Shown here piece after piece: positions 12,550 through 24,283 of a DNA stretch of 64,000 bases. The notes beneath the pieces were generated by a model. That model was not told the origin of the DNA. It made no database searches and was given only the letters and a program-made list of their open reading frames with translations. Source of the DNA: Carya illinoinensis. Its lineage: Eukaryota; Streptophyta; Magnoliopsida; Fagales; Juglandaceae. The first letter of the stretch is position 1; every line of letters begins with the position of its first letter. The stretch is from positions 12,929,501-12,993,500 of the forward strand of contig NC_056764.1 of assembly GCF_018687715.1 (NCBI RefSeq), given 5' to 3'. Made by a program: the position numbers and the translations under genes.

Positions 12550-13200
12550 CCAAACCACACCTGGTGCGCATATCACCATGCTCACTACAGCAGTCAGGTG
12601 AGCACATGGCGTGGTGAGCACTCTGCGCACGGCAGAGCTTGGCTCTGCGTCCAGCTGTGCAGCAGGTGCATCTCATTATGCAAGGAAACTTTCTGGCCAC
12701 CGCCACATCTTGTGTTGCCGTGCTCATCTGCGCGCAGCAGAAGCTTGTAGCACCACCATGGTGCACGACGCTCTATGCACAGGGGAGGCAGCCGTTGGAC
12801 ATAACTCCAGTGTACACTGCAGAACAGGCTTGGTGCCGTGCCTGGGACCACCACGCAAGCTTGCACAGTCCACAGTCCATCAACGCACATCACGCCAGCA
12901 AAAATTGCTGGTTGGCCTGGACAGCACAGCGTCGTGGTGGTGGACTCAGCACTTGGCAGTACCCAAACGGTGCGCGACGTTACACCTAGATCGAGTGGAT
13001 CTTGCTGTCGTGCAGCACCATCTGGTGTTACTCATCGCGCAGCACCACGTGCGGTGTTTTGCACCAGGTGGCTGGTGCTGCTCGTAGCGAGCGACATGGG
13101 TAGTGAGATCTCACTGTGCCCATCTGGGCAGCATGGCATCGGTGCGCATTGCACCATGAACTAGTCCGAACCACCTCTCACGGTGGTATGGTCAGAATCA
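12550..13200. other. GC-rich block near the 5' end of the non-autonomous element
   Basis: GC-rich against very AT-rich surroundings and full of short TGGTGC/GCACCA motifs. Overlapping open frames exist on both strands (for example 12611-13087 plus, 12594-12893 minus), as expected from low stop-codon density in GC-rich DNA. None resembles a known domain. It sits about 110 bp downstream of the primer site on the element's strand, so it would be in the transcript leader. It could be captured host DNA or a leader/packaging region. Confidence 0.5.
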
Positions 13201-13304
13201 CTTCGTGCACTCAGGAAAAATATTCTCAACATGCAGTGCATTTCAAACATATTTGTTCAAACAAACAATGCAAGCAAAATTTAAATGGGGAACAACCGAT
13301 CTTG

Positions 13305-13316
13305 CTCTAACACCAA
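13305..13316 (-). other. Primer binding site (degenerate initiator-Met type)
   Basis: The minus strand reads TTGGTGTTAGAGC immediately after the LTR. The usual plant initiator-Met tRNA site is TGGTATCAGAGC; this differs by two transitions. Position and sequence together support the minus-strand orientation. Confidence 0.7.
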
Positions 13317-13631
13317 TATCAGAAAAATTATATCAAAATGCACAGCAGAAATGATATTATCCTCGTTGGAAATATCTTAGATCTAGTACAATTGTTCCAC
13401 AGATTCTTTGGCATCATTGATCATCCCAAATCTTCATGTATCGATGGTAGAGTGTGTTATATGGTAATATAAAATCAAGTATCCAAAGAGGGGAGGGGCT
13501 ATGTAAACAGCCCCTCTAGTGTAACCCCCTGGATGGCCAGCCATCAAGCCGCATGAAGTGGCTTAAGAGCCACTTCATAACCCCTAATGAGAAGGGGAAG
13601 GGGTGCCCACTATGGGTGCCCCTTTCTTACA
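13317..13631 (-). repeat. 5' LTR of the non-autonomous element
   Basis: 315 bp; on the minus strand it starts TGTAAGAAAGGGGCACCC and ends TTTTTCTGATA. It lacks the (GA)n block found in the partner LTR and has an extra GGGCACCCATAGT-like repeat near its start. Divergence from the partner is substantial by eye, so the insertion is old. Confidence 0.8.
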
Positions 13632-13636
13632 ATTTT

Positions 13637-14115
13637 TAATGTGAAATTGATAGATTTTTTCACAACAAATTTAATTTGTTTTCTTCCAATTATTGAAAAG
13701 ATTATTGGGGTTTTTTTTTTTTTTTGAATTGTTCGTGTGATTTGCTATATGTTGGGTCAGATCTTATGTGATTGACGTGTAGATGCAAATGTTAAAAGCT
13801 GTGGTTTTTTTTTTTTTTTTACTTTGTGATGGTTCCAGTCATGCATATTCGAGTTGGATATTTTGGTCAGATTATTTACTTGTAAGTTGAAAAGTCTGTT
13901 TGAAATCTAGAGGGATTGTGTGGGGCATGAATTTGAGAGGTGGTCTACCCTTTAATTGTTCTTGCTTCTTCTCCTTTGATCTGAATTCTCTGCTTTTCTT
14001 GTTTTTCTTGTTTGTTCCATGCTGATGCTTCATTTTCTATATGCTTTCTTTTATCTACAAGTTTATTCATCTTCTTGGTTGCCATTTCCATTGGGTGTTT
14101 TGAGATTTTGGTGTT
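13637..14115 (+). repeat. Host tandem duplication, right copy continued past the inserted element
   Basis: This continues the second repeat unit, which starts near 6611 and is interrupted by the LTR element at 6705-13631. Matches to the left copy include GTGTAGATGCAAATG, AGATTATTTACTTGTAAGTTG and ATGCTTTCTTTTATCTACAAG. A weaker third match lies at about 17565-17679 (CAATTATT...GAATTGTTTGTGTGGTTT), itself interrupted by the LTR at 17680. Confidence 0.55.
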
Positions 14116-17100
14116 GTTTCCTCTTTTTGACTTTGTGACACCGCTCTTTTTCTCTCGATTGGTCACAAGTCTTGTCTTTGCCTTTTAAACATTGAAACTG
14201 TGTTTTAAATTTAGTAGATGATTTTTAAATAGAGCCCAGTGTTTTAGAGTTTTCGAATTACGTTAAATGTCTAAAATTATTTTAAATTGAGTATTTTTAG
14301 TGTTATTAAACCAAGCCTAATTTTTAAAGTGAGCCTTTTATAATTTGAAGCCCCAAAAATAATATAATTTTAGCAAATCATAATATTTAAATGATTTTAG
14401 TTCTTTAAGAATATTATTTAATATTCATTGTTTCATTTTATGTTAAAAACTCTATTTATTTAGATAGTTTTATTTCTTTTAAAAATATTTAGTGAAGCCC
14501 ATTATTTTATTTTATGATGAAAAATATTATTTTGGGATTTATAAAACAAAGTTTGATTTTAAATAAATTCTCATTCATCTTTCTACCTATTTTACTTAGT
14601 TTATTTTCATCCTTTTATGTGTTTAAATCTCCACCCTTAGATTACAATTAGAAACACTAGATGAAGGGCTATGATTAAAACCTTGAAGGAAATATTTATT
14701 TTTTATTAGGCACAAGGAAGAGATAATTTATTTTTGATTTTTTTCAAATTATATTCACATTTTAGAATCTATATGGATCATTTTTTTTTTAAGTAATTTC
14801 TATATGGATCATTAAAAATTAAAATGCTATATGAGTTATTAAAAATTCACTGGATTGGTAGTTATAAGTTGGTAGTTGATTGAATTGATTCTATTAAAAT
14901 TATTGATAACTTGTATTGAGAAGTATCATTGAATTTCTCTTTATATTGTCGTTATTTTATAATATGGTTCATATATAATTAATTTATCCACATAAACTAT
15001 TCTGAAATGGTACATCGAAACGGTACCAGTACTGAAATATTTTGTTCTAGTATCTCTACCGAAATGGTGTTCAAAACTTTGCTCCAGCCGCCTCTCGCTC
15101 CCCGTGGGTCTCCTCTCCCTTACGCCTCCACCACAGCCACCCACGTCCCCATTGCTACTGACGACACCACCTCCACTGTCACCTTACGCTAGTGTTGAGC
15201 CTCCTATCAACCCTCTCCCCTCTCAGCCACCTCCCTTTGCCAAAAACACCCCTAGCCTGTGACTCCTCTCGCCCAGCCATAGCACGCCGCCATCAACCCA
15301 CCATCACCACCGCCCCTCACGATGTTGCCGGCTAGCCAAGCCTATTCCCTCGTGACCTCACCCTCACCATAGCTCTCTCTCTCTCTCTCTCTCCTCCTCC
15401 CTCGGTTTCCCTTCACAGCGCCGCCAACTACGCCACTGCAAGTAGCTCCCCTTGCCATTGAGTCATTGTGGGTCTTTTCTTCTCTCCCTCAGCTGCCTTA
15501 CTCCCTCACCGTCGATCTACTCTCTCTCCCTCTCGGATCTCATTAGATCCCCATACCCACACCGTGTGCCACCTCTAGCCAAGGCCACCACCACCCACAA
15601 TCCACCACTCCACGCCATGGTGCCATCCCTCACCTAGCCCTCCTCCCCGAATCTCACTCCCTTTATTCCTCTCAGTTAACACCACCCTTGAACACCCCTA
15701 CAAACGCCGTGAACCACCACAAAAGGCAGCAGATCGTGAAGCCTAGCCTTGTTGCACCCTTAAGTCACTGTTGCTCACCCTCCCAAGCCCTCCATGCCAG
15801 CCACCACCACTATGAGCCCCCTCCTAGACAGAGCCACCATGAACCACACCAAAATCCCCACCTCCTCTTTAGCCCCTCCACAGAGCAACAACAACCCTCA
15901 CAGCACCACCAGTGCAAGCCTATATCAGCCACTTATGTATGGTATATGTTCTATCCCTATGTTTTGATGAGTATTATGTTCATATAGTTTGTATGAGTGT
16001 TGGTATTGTGCTATAATATTGGCATACTTGATGTGTATAATGACTGTGTTGGTTGTGGTAAGCTAAGAAAGAGTAGGATGTGGTTTGTAATGTGATTGTG
16101 TGTTGTGAAGTAATGGGGTTAAATGTGAAGTTGTGCTTGGGTTGTGATGTGGCTGTGTATATAATGTGAAGTTGTAAATTTTGTAATGTGTTGGAATTAG
16201 ATGTGTGGTTGTGTTGTGGTGTTGGACTTCATGGAAAAAGGAGGCCATGGTTGATGTTATGAAGCTATGTGGTTGTAGTTTTGTGGAGTCATGATTTATA
16301 ACTCATAAATATTTATAAATGTGTGGTGTATGTGTATAAATGGTATGGGCATGTTTCATATATTGGGCGTATTGATTTGGATTGCAAGGGAGTGGATGGT
16401 ATGTGTTTGGGCAGAGTATGTACTTTGAGTGTATTATGTATGGATGGCGTTTGTTGATCCTAATTGAATTATATGTTGCTCTTAGGTGATAAAGGGGTAT
16501 GACATGTGCATTTTTGGTGGATTGTATGGGTATGTTTGGTTGATTTGTGTTCTGCATTTGGATGTGAGGAAGTGAATTGGGAATTTGATTGGTGTTGGAT
16601 TGGATTATGTGTAGGGGAAGGCATTATTTAAAGACTAGTACTGTGACTATAGTTGTGTTGTATGGTGAAGTGGGGTTATGTTGTAGACTCATGAATAATG
16701 ATTGGAGATTTAAGTGAAGCCTGGAAGCTACTTTGTTAATCAGAAGATGAAGTTGGGATTTCTAGATTTATAGTTTAGGCCTCAGATTTATAGCAAGGGT
16801 TATACCTCAAAGGTTGGATGATGGCATGTGTAAGTGAAATGAAATGAAAGTTATGAATACCTAGAGGTGTAAATTTGTATAATTAGGAATCTTATGAAGA
16901 AGTGTGCAAGTAAATAGCTCTTTGAGGTTATTTGGACAATGACTAGTCTAAGTGGCAAGAGTCTTAAGTCAAGGACCAATGGGAGGTTAAGGTCGTGTGG
17001 AATAGAATGGACTAAGAGTTAGGAGTAGTTTTATTATACAAGTTTACATTTAGTGTTCTTGTAAATGAAAAGGAAATGACGTGAGGTTGCATATGCATGT

Positions 17101-17679
17101 AGATTGCCATCTGACATGCACATGAACGGACTAGATGAAATGTGCATAGCATGGAGTCCAGGTAAGCATTATGTTCATGCTTTATATTCTGGGAAGGGAA
17201 ATAAAAGTTTTAAAAAGTCAGCAATTCTTATCTTATTTTTTAAAGTCTCAGCATAAGGACAGGCATTGCAATATGTATCCCACATAAATACTTATAGAAT
17301 TTTTTGAATGGATTTTTATTCCTTTTGTTGCAGTTCTTGGAAAGGGAATTTCTTTATAATTGTTTGCAAGTTCGTTGTATTTTAGTAAAATATTTCATTC
17401 GCTTCTTCCATGATTTGTATCGGTTGGTTTAATAATCTTTAGGTAATATTTTCCTAATGTCAAACACTAATTTGAATCATTAATGTGGATCTAAAATAAA
17501 CCTTCAGATTCAAAATTTTGAGTGAATTTTTTTTATATATACATCCCATAATTAATTCAGACAAATATGATATCAAAAATAACTCCCAATTATTAAAAAC
17601 ATGATTGTTTTTTCTTTTTGTTCTGAATTGTTTGTGTGGTTTCATACATACTGGTTTAATTTTCATGTAATGCATATAT
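14116..17679. other. Non-coding DNA with a CT-rich block (15070-15940)
   Basis: 14116-15060 is AT-rich. From about 15070 to 15940 the plus strand is strongly C/T-rich, with a (CT)n run near 15367-15391, many CCACC motifs and short proline-rich open frames without start context or homology. 15950-17430 becomes G/T-rich on the plus strand. The composition resembles the CT-rich part of gypsy LTRs seen elsewhere in this window, so a decayed solo LTR is possible, but I could not find ends or a target duplication. Confidence 0.4.
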
Positions 17680-19584
17680 TGTAACAGCCCGCTAGAAATT
17701 CAATGGTAGAATTTCTATAGGCTTTAGAATCTCGTGAAAAAGTTCGTAAATTTTCACGAATCAATCAATCGCGTAGGTTTTAGTTTGCCAGCATAATCAG
17801 TGTTACCACTCACTATAGTGCCAGAATCGCGATTTTATTTATTTGAGATAGCTAGAAATGTCAGAATGTGATATGATCTATGCCTAGAATTAATTGATTA
17901 TTAGAATTTTATGATGCAATAATTTCATTTTCAATTTTTGAATGAAACACCGGTTCGAAACTATATTTTTATTATTTTGGGGTACTTCGGGTTGAATTTT
18001 GATAAACGAATTGTACATTTAGGTTTGTCTGAATATTTAAAATTTTACAATGTAAATCTTATTGTTTAATTTTTTGGAGTGAATAGTAACCTCGATAATT
18101 GCATCAAGTGCAGTGTTTTCAAAATCACAGTGTGAAATGTCCAAATTAGGTTAAAGAATTTTTATTAGGCCATTTGGCAAGATCTTAGCCACACTTAGTG
18201 AATAGTATTGGACACTTTGCACGAAGAGGAACCATGAGATTGATTATCAAAAAATCAAAGTATGAGATCATGCCACCTAAACAAAACTCTATTTCCATCC
18301 AACCAACCGAATTGTGCAAAACCAAAGAGTGTTTCAACCCTAGTAAAACCCTATATGATTGGAATCCAACTAAAATCCCAAAAGTTTGGTTAAAATTGAA
18401 ATACTAAACGGTTTTCTTCAAATCCTAAAGTTGACGTCCAAATCCTATTTGATCCAGTTTCTAGCATTGTATTTAATCATTTGATTAAATCACTTATATA
18501 TGCTATTAATTTCTCAAATTTATATTATGACATCATCATCCGACCTTTTAAACCTTAAAAATTTAATTGGGCAAAAACAAAAAAAGATTTGGACTTGATA
18601 GTATCCCAAGCCCTCTTTAAACCCCAAATTGAAGCCCATTCGATTAAGGCCCATGAATTTGGCTACCTTGGCAATACTTCTTGGCTAATTTTTCTTTCCC
18701 GTTATGGTAAACTAGACTCTACCCAAATTATTCCTAAAGTGTACTTGATGTGAAGGCTAAAGCCATCTCACTCATTGCCTCTCACAAAGCAAATCTATAT
18801 AGCAATACCATGGGCTGTTTTGCCCATTGTTTTGGGCTGACACAACCATCACTTAAGGCCATTCACAGCTCATACCTCCTCCTCCAGACATCTGAGAGAC
18901 GTGCAAGGCACCCTTTCACACTACAACAAATTTGATTTTTAGGGATGAAATTTGTTAGGAATGAAATTTATTTCATCTCTAAAAATACTTTTTAGAGATG
19001 AAATTTAAATTTCATCTCAAAACATGGAAAACCTTATAAATTCGTTCGAACGGATACATATTAGTTCGAACCGAATATTTTGGAACGAATTAGATCATCT
19101 CCAAAAGTCTAAACTGTTCGAACTAATAAAAGTTTGTTCGAACAAATAATTAATCCTATTCAAATGCAATATAATATGTTTTCATGGTTATTACCTTGTT
19201 CGAACGGGATTATTTAATTTTAATAATATATTGTTAAACAGGTCCAAAATATTAAAGTAATACATATTTTTTCTATTATTTTGTTATCATTTTCAAAGTA
19301 AATAAAAATGTGTATATATTATGATTTATAATGAATTAAAATATTTAAGAATTCATAAATTAATTTTATGTAATTATTTTAAAATATTTTAGTTAAATAA
19401 ATATTACTTTAAAGATAGTGTCATTTTTTCTATTATCGTGAACATTAAATATAATGAAAAGAAAACATAATTAACAATAAAGAGGCTAGCAAATACTAAA
19501 AATAAAAACTATTCATTAATTACATCCCAAAAGTTGTTAGACGTTCCATACAATATAAAAAAAGTAAATAATAACTAACAATAT

Positions 19585-20739
19585 CTACTTGTTAAGTAAA
19601 TCAAAATCCTCCTGTAAGGTATATAAGCGTCCATCTAGGTCCTTAAGATTCTCCAGGATGAGCTCAATGAACTCCTGCTTCATAATTTGGCGATGCTCCG
19701 TTAATAGAGCTCGTATCTCATCCAAAGTAGCCCCAGTAGGCTGTCTCTCAAGACCGACAGCAACAGTAGAAGCTAGATCAATAGGCGGAGGCAAATCCTG
19801 TACTGCATGAATCTTTAGCAAGTGACCCTTGCTCTTGCTGAATGTGATCTCGTTAACGAGCCCCATCTGTGGTGACCTCCTCTCACTAGAAGTCACTGTA
19901 ACCCCCGATTGGAGTAGAAGGTCAGATATCAGCAGTGCAAATGGTAGACTACCTCCACCCGAATAGCATGACTCTGTTTGAAAGCAGAGGAGGAAATACA
20001 ATGCCAGATCAATCAGCTCCCTCTATGCTATCCGTAACAAAAATCTGGCTTGCTCGACCTCGAAATCAGTCTTGTGTTTTTTAGAATCAATGTTATACCT
20101 AACAATCAGATTAATCATTTTGAAAAATGCTATATAGTGAGCCTGTTGGATCACTTTACTACCATCATATGGAGGAGCTAAAGGGTCTCGCACTAGCTCA
20201 CAAACCTGATCGTCTGTGAGACTATCATCAGGTTCCTCATCGACGCTCTCACTATCATTCAAGTCAGCATCCAACTCAGCGGCCTCTACACCAAGCGCTG
20301 GCGATGAGGATATAGCTGGTGTCTCTGTATTAGATAATGCAGTTGCTGCTCTCGATGTAACTGCTGCTGCCGTAGGAAATGCACCGGATCCCTGCTGCAT
20401 ATCAAGAAACTTAGCAATAACACAGGGAGAGAAGATAATACTCAATCTCTAGACTATTAAGTTGTAGCACAGAGCCTCACCAGACTGCTCTCCCATGGCA
20501 TAGTAAAACTCACCGACCATCTCAGGATATGTTGTGCCCCTTTGTCAAAAGATCGGTGTCCATCCACGATCGATGATGATGTCATATATGATCCATCCCT
20601 CCCAAGTAATATCGCATAATTCATCCAGAATGATCTCCTGCTCAACTAGTATAGGCCTCACGGTATGTTGAGAAGGAGCTGCTCCGCTACTTTGGCCTGT
20701 CTGGGGTCGGGAACTTTTTCTTCCACTGCTGCTTGCCAT
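19585..20739 (-). pseudogene. Plant-transposon-associated protein, interrupted by stops
   Basis: One reading frame of 385 codons from ATG at 20737-20739 to a stop at 19585 carries internal stops at 20545-20547, near 20457 and at 20023-20025. The N-terminus is Ser/Gln-rich (about residues 1-30). The next part (WEGWIIYDIIIDRGW...YPEMVGEFYYAM) and the segment VIQQAHYIAFFKMINLIVRY through SLPFALLISDLLLQSGV resemble the 'putative plant transposon protein' family found inside plant DNA transposons. The middle (about residues 120-180) is acidic. Function of the family is unknown. Its position inside the CACTA-like fragment fits cargo or a transposon accessory gene. Confidence 0.5.
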
Positions 20740-21529
20740 TAGTATACTGTTGATCCATAAAATAATTATGTAATCTAATTAAAGTGAATAAGTTTGAAAT
20801 ATTGAAATGAATTGAAATAATTCGTTCGAACATAACATATTATTTGAAGACTAGTTATCCTGTTCATTCAAACATGACATAGCCATCTTCGAAGACTTAT
20901 TCGAATGAAATATAATTTGTTCGAATGGATATAATGCTATTTGCTGAGTGTTTAGCAATTGCTTATTCGAATGGATTCCAATTCGTTCAAATAAGCACTG
21001 GCAGACAGCATCTTTAATTCAAATGACCTTAAATTCCATTTGAACGGAATATAAAACCGTTTGAACGAAATTGAGCCAAACAGCCATGGCTGAGTCGACT
21101 CAGTCCTGAACTTAAAAACCAAGGATTCTTCATAATCCTTTGTTTTAATCGGTAGAAATGATTTAGGAGCAAAGCCCCATTATTTCTACATATTACTTTT
21201 AAGTCATTTGGCTCCAAAACAACAAAATGGGGTTGGATTGATTCAAAATCTGACCCCCTCAAAACCTAAACTTATTTTCAAAAAATAGCAAAACAACGGA
21301 CAAGATGAGGACCCATACCTCTTGTTCTTGGAGATTTGAGGACTTGGTCGGAGTTGGTGTGGCTGCGAATGGCGGAGGAGACGATCCTTTGGTTCGAATG
21401 AGAGAGCACGAAATGACCGGAGAAGAAACTGTATCGCGACTTATATAATGTCATTTCATTCGAACGGAAAGGGTATTAGTTCGAACAAGAAGATTGTTCG
21501 TTTGAATGAAATATATAATAATGAGAAAA

Positions 21530-22080
21530 TATATATATATAAGTACAACAGGTAAAAAAAATATTAGTATTAATAAAAAATTTCTTAACTAGTATATATA
21601 ATATAGTATATAGTATATAGTATATAGTATTATATATATCCTATATATATATATATATATTATACGTAACTAGTATATATATAATATAGTATATATATTA
21701 TGCATTAGATGAGTATAAAATAGTATATAGTAAAACATACTTAACTAGTATATATATAATATACTTATAAGTGTATTCTATAAGGATACTTAGTATACTT
21801 ATATTTAATATACTTATATTGTATATTAGTAATATACTAAGTACTTAGAATATATTATAAAGTATTATAGTACTATTAGTTAGAATATATTATAAAGTAT
21901 TATAGTACTATTAGTTTTCATATATTTATGCTATTTGTACTATAATATCACATAGTATTATACTATTAGTGATACTTAATATTATAGATTTATAAGTAAC
22001 TTAGTATTATACTATTAGTGACACTTAGTATTATATAGTGTATATAGTTTTAATATATACTAATAATAATATTGGGTGTA
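21530..22080. repeat. TA-rich tract with a perfect 35-bp tandem duplication
   Basis: Dominated by TATA, GTATATA and ATTAGT motifs. Positions 21846-21880 and 21881-21915 are identical 35-bp units. Several looser ACTATTAGTGA(T/C)ACTTA repeats follow up to 22030. No coding potential. Confidence 0.8.
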
Positions 22081-23524
22081 TTATGTATACTTATATATTG
22101 CTATAATATATCTGTTAGAACTAACTTCAAATACGTTCGAATGGAGACAAAGTCTGTTTGAACATATTTTTTTTGTTTGGAGGGAAATTTTGTGCCAAAT
22201 TATCAGGTTGACAATTTTGCTTGGAGGAAAATTTCGTGCCAAATTACTGAGTGCTAGGATGGGGTAATATCCTAGTGAACTCATTTGTTTAAGCTGAAGT
22301 GTCTAAATTAGTGAAAAATTTTCTGGGTTGACAAAATACAGTCAACAAGTTAGTGAAAAATTAATTGGTCACTGGAGTGCACCAGGCACTAATGCCAATG
22401 GCGCCATATGTCATTTCACGTTATGCGTACTCGTATGGATGCAGAATCCTAACACAAGATACGTATAGTACGTGTGTCCATAGCAGGTATAGATACCTAT
22501 GAACTAGCGCATACTATATGTGTGTCCATATCAAGTGCAAATACATGTAAACTAGCACGTATATTAACGCACTCATAACTGATGTAGATACCTATATTGC
22601 GATGCGGTAATCGGCGGGGACACACAGTTCAAGGGGATTCATGTAGCACCCACATTTCACTTTCATTAATCACGCTTATTTATTGACCAAGATTTTAAGT
22701 TCATGTATTTTAAGTTCACATTTAGTCATGTTGAAGTTCACTTCTATTTTATATTTTAAGTTCACGTTAATGTTACGTTCAAATTCACGTTCATGCTATG
22801 TTTCAAGTTCATGTCATATCAAGTTCAAGTTCAGTTCACATTTCAGTTCAAGTTATGTCAGTTCATGTCATGATATATGTTAAGTTATGTTATATTTACT
22901 TATTACTTTAATTATGCATTAATGCATTTACTGTCATGCATGCATTATTAACCTGTGTAAAAATTTTCTGTTAACTTGCTGAAATTTGTAAAAAAATCTA
23001 CAGTAGTAATTCTAATTACCATTCTTCTCGAATAGTAGATTATATTTCAAGACCAGAGGCACACTAAAGGTGGACCAGCAGGAAACGGTCTATTAGATGA
23101 TGACAATACGACGCGAAGTTCATAGCCTCAATGCTTCGATTTATCAATAGTATTATGGCACCCTTAGATGAGTTGCATGAGTTACTCGATAGATAGCCTA
23201 GTAGTTGCTTTATTTACTACTTGTATTTAAGGAGTTCGATCTCCAACACTCCTATGATTACAATCATTTTGGGCTCATGATGTAATCATGGATGTTTAGT
23301 ATTTTAATATATATGGATATGTTTTAAGTATTTGAGATATTTTCAATTTGGTACATAGTATTGCTCAAGGAAAAAAATTATCTGCTGCGAATATTACATC
23401 ATATTAGATGCATGTTAAGAACATTGCATCTTATTTGTCATAAACAGGGACAGGTTACCTTGTGTTGCATATCTCGACACTTTAAATGTTCATCTGATTC
23501 CAAACAAAATCTAAGGGCATCACA

Positions 23525-24283
23525 TGTATGGATGTAAATGTTGTCGTGGAAGAACATGCTGGTGATAAAAATTTGTATTATATTAGTTTTCAAAATACGT
23601 TATTCCTAGATTGGACTTTGTGATTTGTTATTGTTGTAAAACTATTTCCCCTTTGAACATTTACACTTGTATGGTTACTAAACAACTCAATATTAAGCCA
23701 CATTGCCCTGTATTTAGAAACTTCCATGCTTTGCTTTTGTTTATAACTTCTTCTTCTTCTTTTCAAATCCAATATTTTATTGTTAGTTTCTTTATTCTGA
23801 AAAATGGATTTGTTTATTTTCATTAACTCTCTTGGCCAGTTGGGAATTTGATTAACATCTTACTAAAATAAGTTGTTTGTGGATTATTGTTGAATACCTA
23901 ATTCTGTTTGGCAATTCTTTCAAGGATATCCTTTTAGACCAGATGTGTCTGCGCATTTTCCAACCATTCCATTTCAAATGCTATTGTCATAAAATGTCAT
24001 ATTTTGATGCTTTGCCTTCCTTATACATGACTACCCTCCTAGATGCGTATTGTCTACATGTTGATCAAGGATATTACTCCAAATACAAGAAATTGAAAAA
24101 TGAAGATGCTTGTGGTTGACAAATCGCCCAAGCAAACTACACAACACTCGCCAAAAAAGTATCAAAAATCTAACATTAATTGACCTAGATGTATTACACT
24201 TATCATGTTTGGTATTTATAAAAACAAATTTTATGTCTTAGGTCTATTAATTTATACAATATGATAAAAATGATTGCATGCAT
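23525..24283. other. Non-coding spacer between two related solo LTRs
   Basis: No transposon end or gene recognised. Short open frames on both strands at 23590-24119 lack any recognisable domain. This is probably ancestral host sequence into which both LTR elements inserted; the first bases (TGTATGGATGTAAATGTT) weakly resemble the host repeat at 13775. Confidence 0.4.

Larger units (their letters stand above)
6705..13631 (-). mobile_element. Non-autonomous LTR retrotransposon (large retrotransposon derivative) related to the copia at 1-5434
   Basis: Two direct LTRs (6705-7116 and 13317-13631) are flanked by identical 5-bp duplications ATTTT (6700-6704 and 13632-13636). On the minus strand the 5' LTR is followed by a degenerate initiator-Met-type primer site. 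The 3' LTR is preceded by a GAGTGGGAGA polypurine tract. About 6.2 kb of internal DNA lies between. I searched both strands by eye for gag, protease, integrase and RT motifs and found none, so it is either a non-coding derivative moved in trans or extremely decayed. The last ~1 kb before the 3' LTR is shared with the copia element. Confidence 0.8.
18919..22380. mobile_element. CACTA-like transposon fragment, one end recognised
   Basis: CACTACAACAAATTTG at 18919 has the CACTA terminal signature. It is followed by short inverted AGAGATGAAATTT motifs (18939-19018), then many copies of the palindrome GTTCGAAC or one-base variants, at 19044, 19064, 19116, 19136, 19198, 20824 and in clusters at 20880-21070, 21456-21500 and 22130-22165. 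Subterminal short-motif arrays are typical of CACTA elements as transposase-binding sites. I could not find the opposite terminus (a CAAATTTGTTGTAGTG-like end), so the right boundary is approximate and the element may be truncated. Confidence 0.55.
17680..23524 (+). mobile_element. Gypsy-type solo LTR, interrupted by a CACTA-like fragment
   Basis: Starts TGTAACAGCCCGCTAGAAAT and ends GGGCATCACA. Both ends, and about 900 bp of the right part (22640-23524), align with the solo LTR at 24284-27671. Flanks are TATAT (17675-17679) and TGTAT (23525-23529), a 4/5 match to a 5-bp duplication. No primer site, gag or pol is present. The extra length comes from the insertion beginning at 18919. Confidence 0.7.

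Noticed and set aside
12611..13087. 158-aa open frame in the GC-rich island
   Set aside because: Overlapping frames on both strands are equally open and none resembles a known protein; explained by low stop density.
15007..15987. Proline/serine-rich open frames as a cell-wall protein gene
   Set aside because: Short, in several frames, no signal peptide or SPPPP-type regular repeats; CT-rich DNA explains them.
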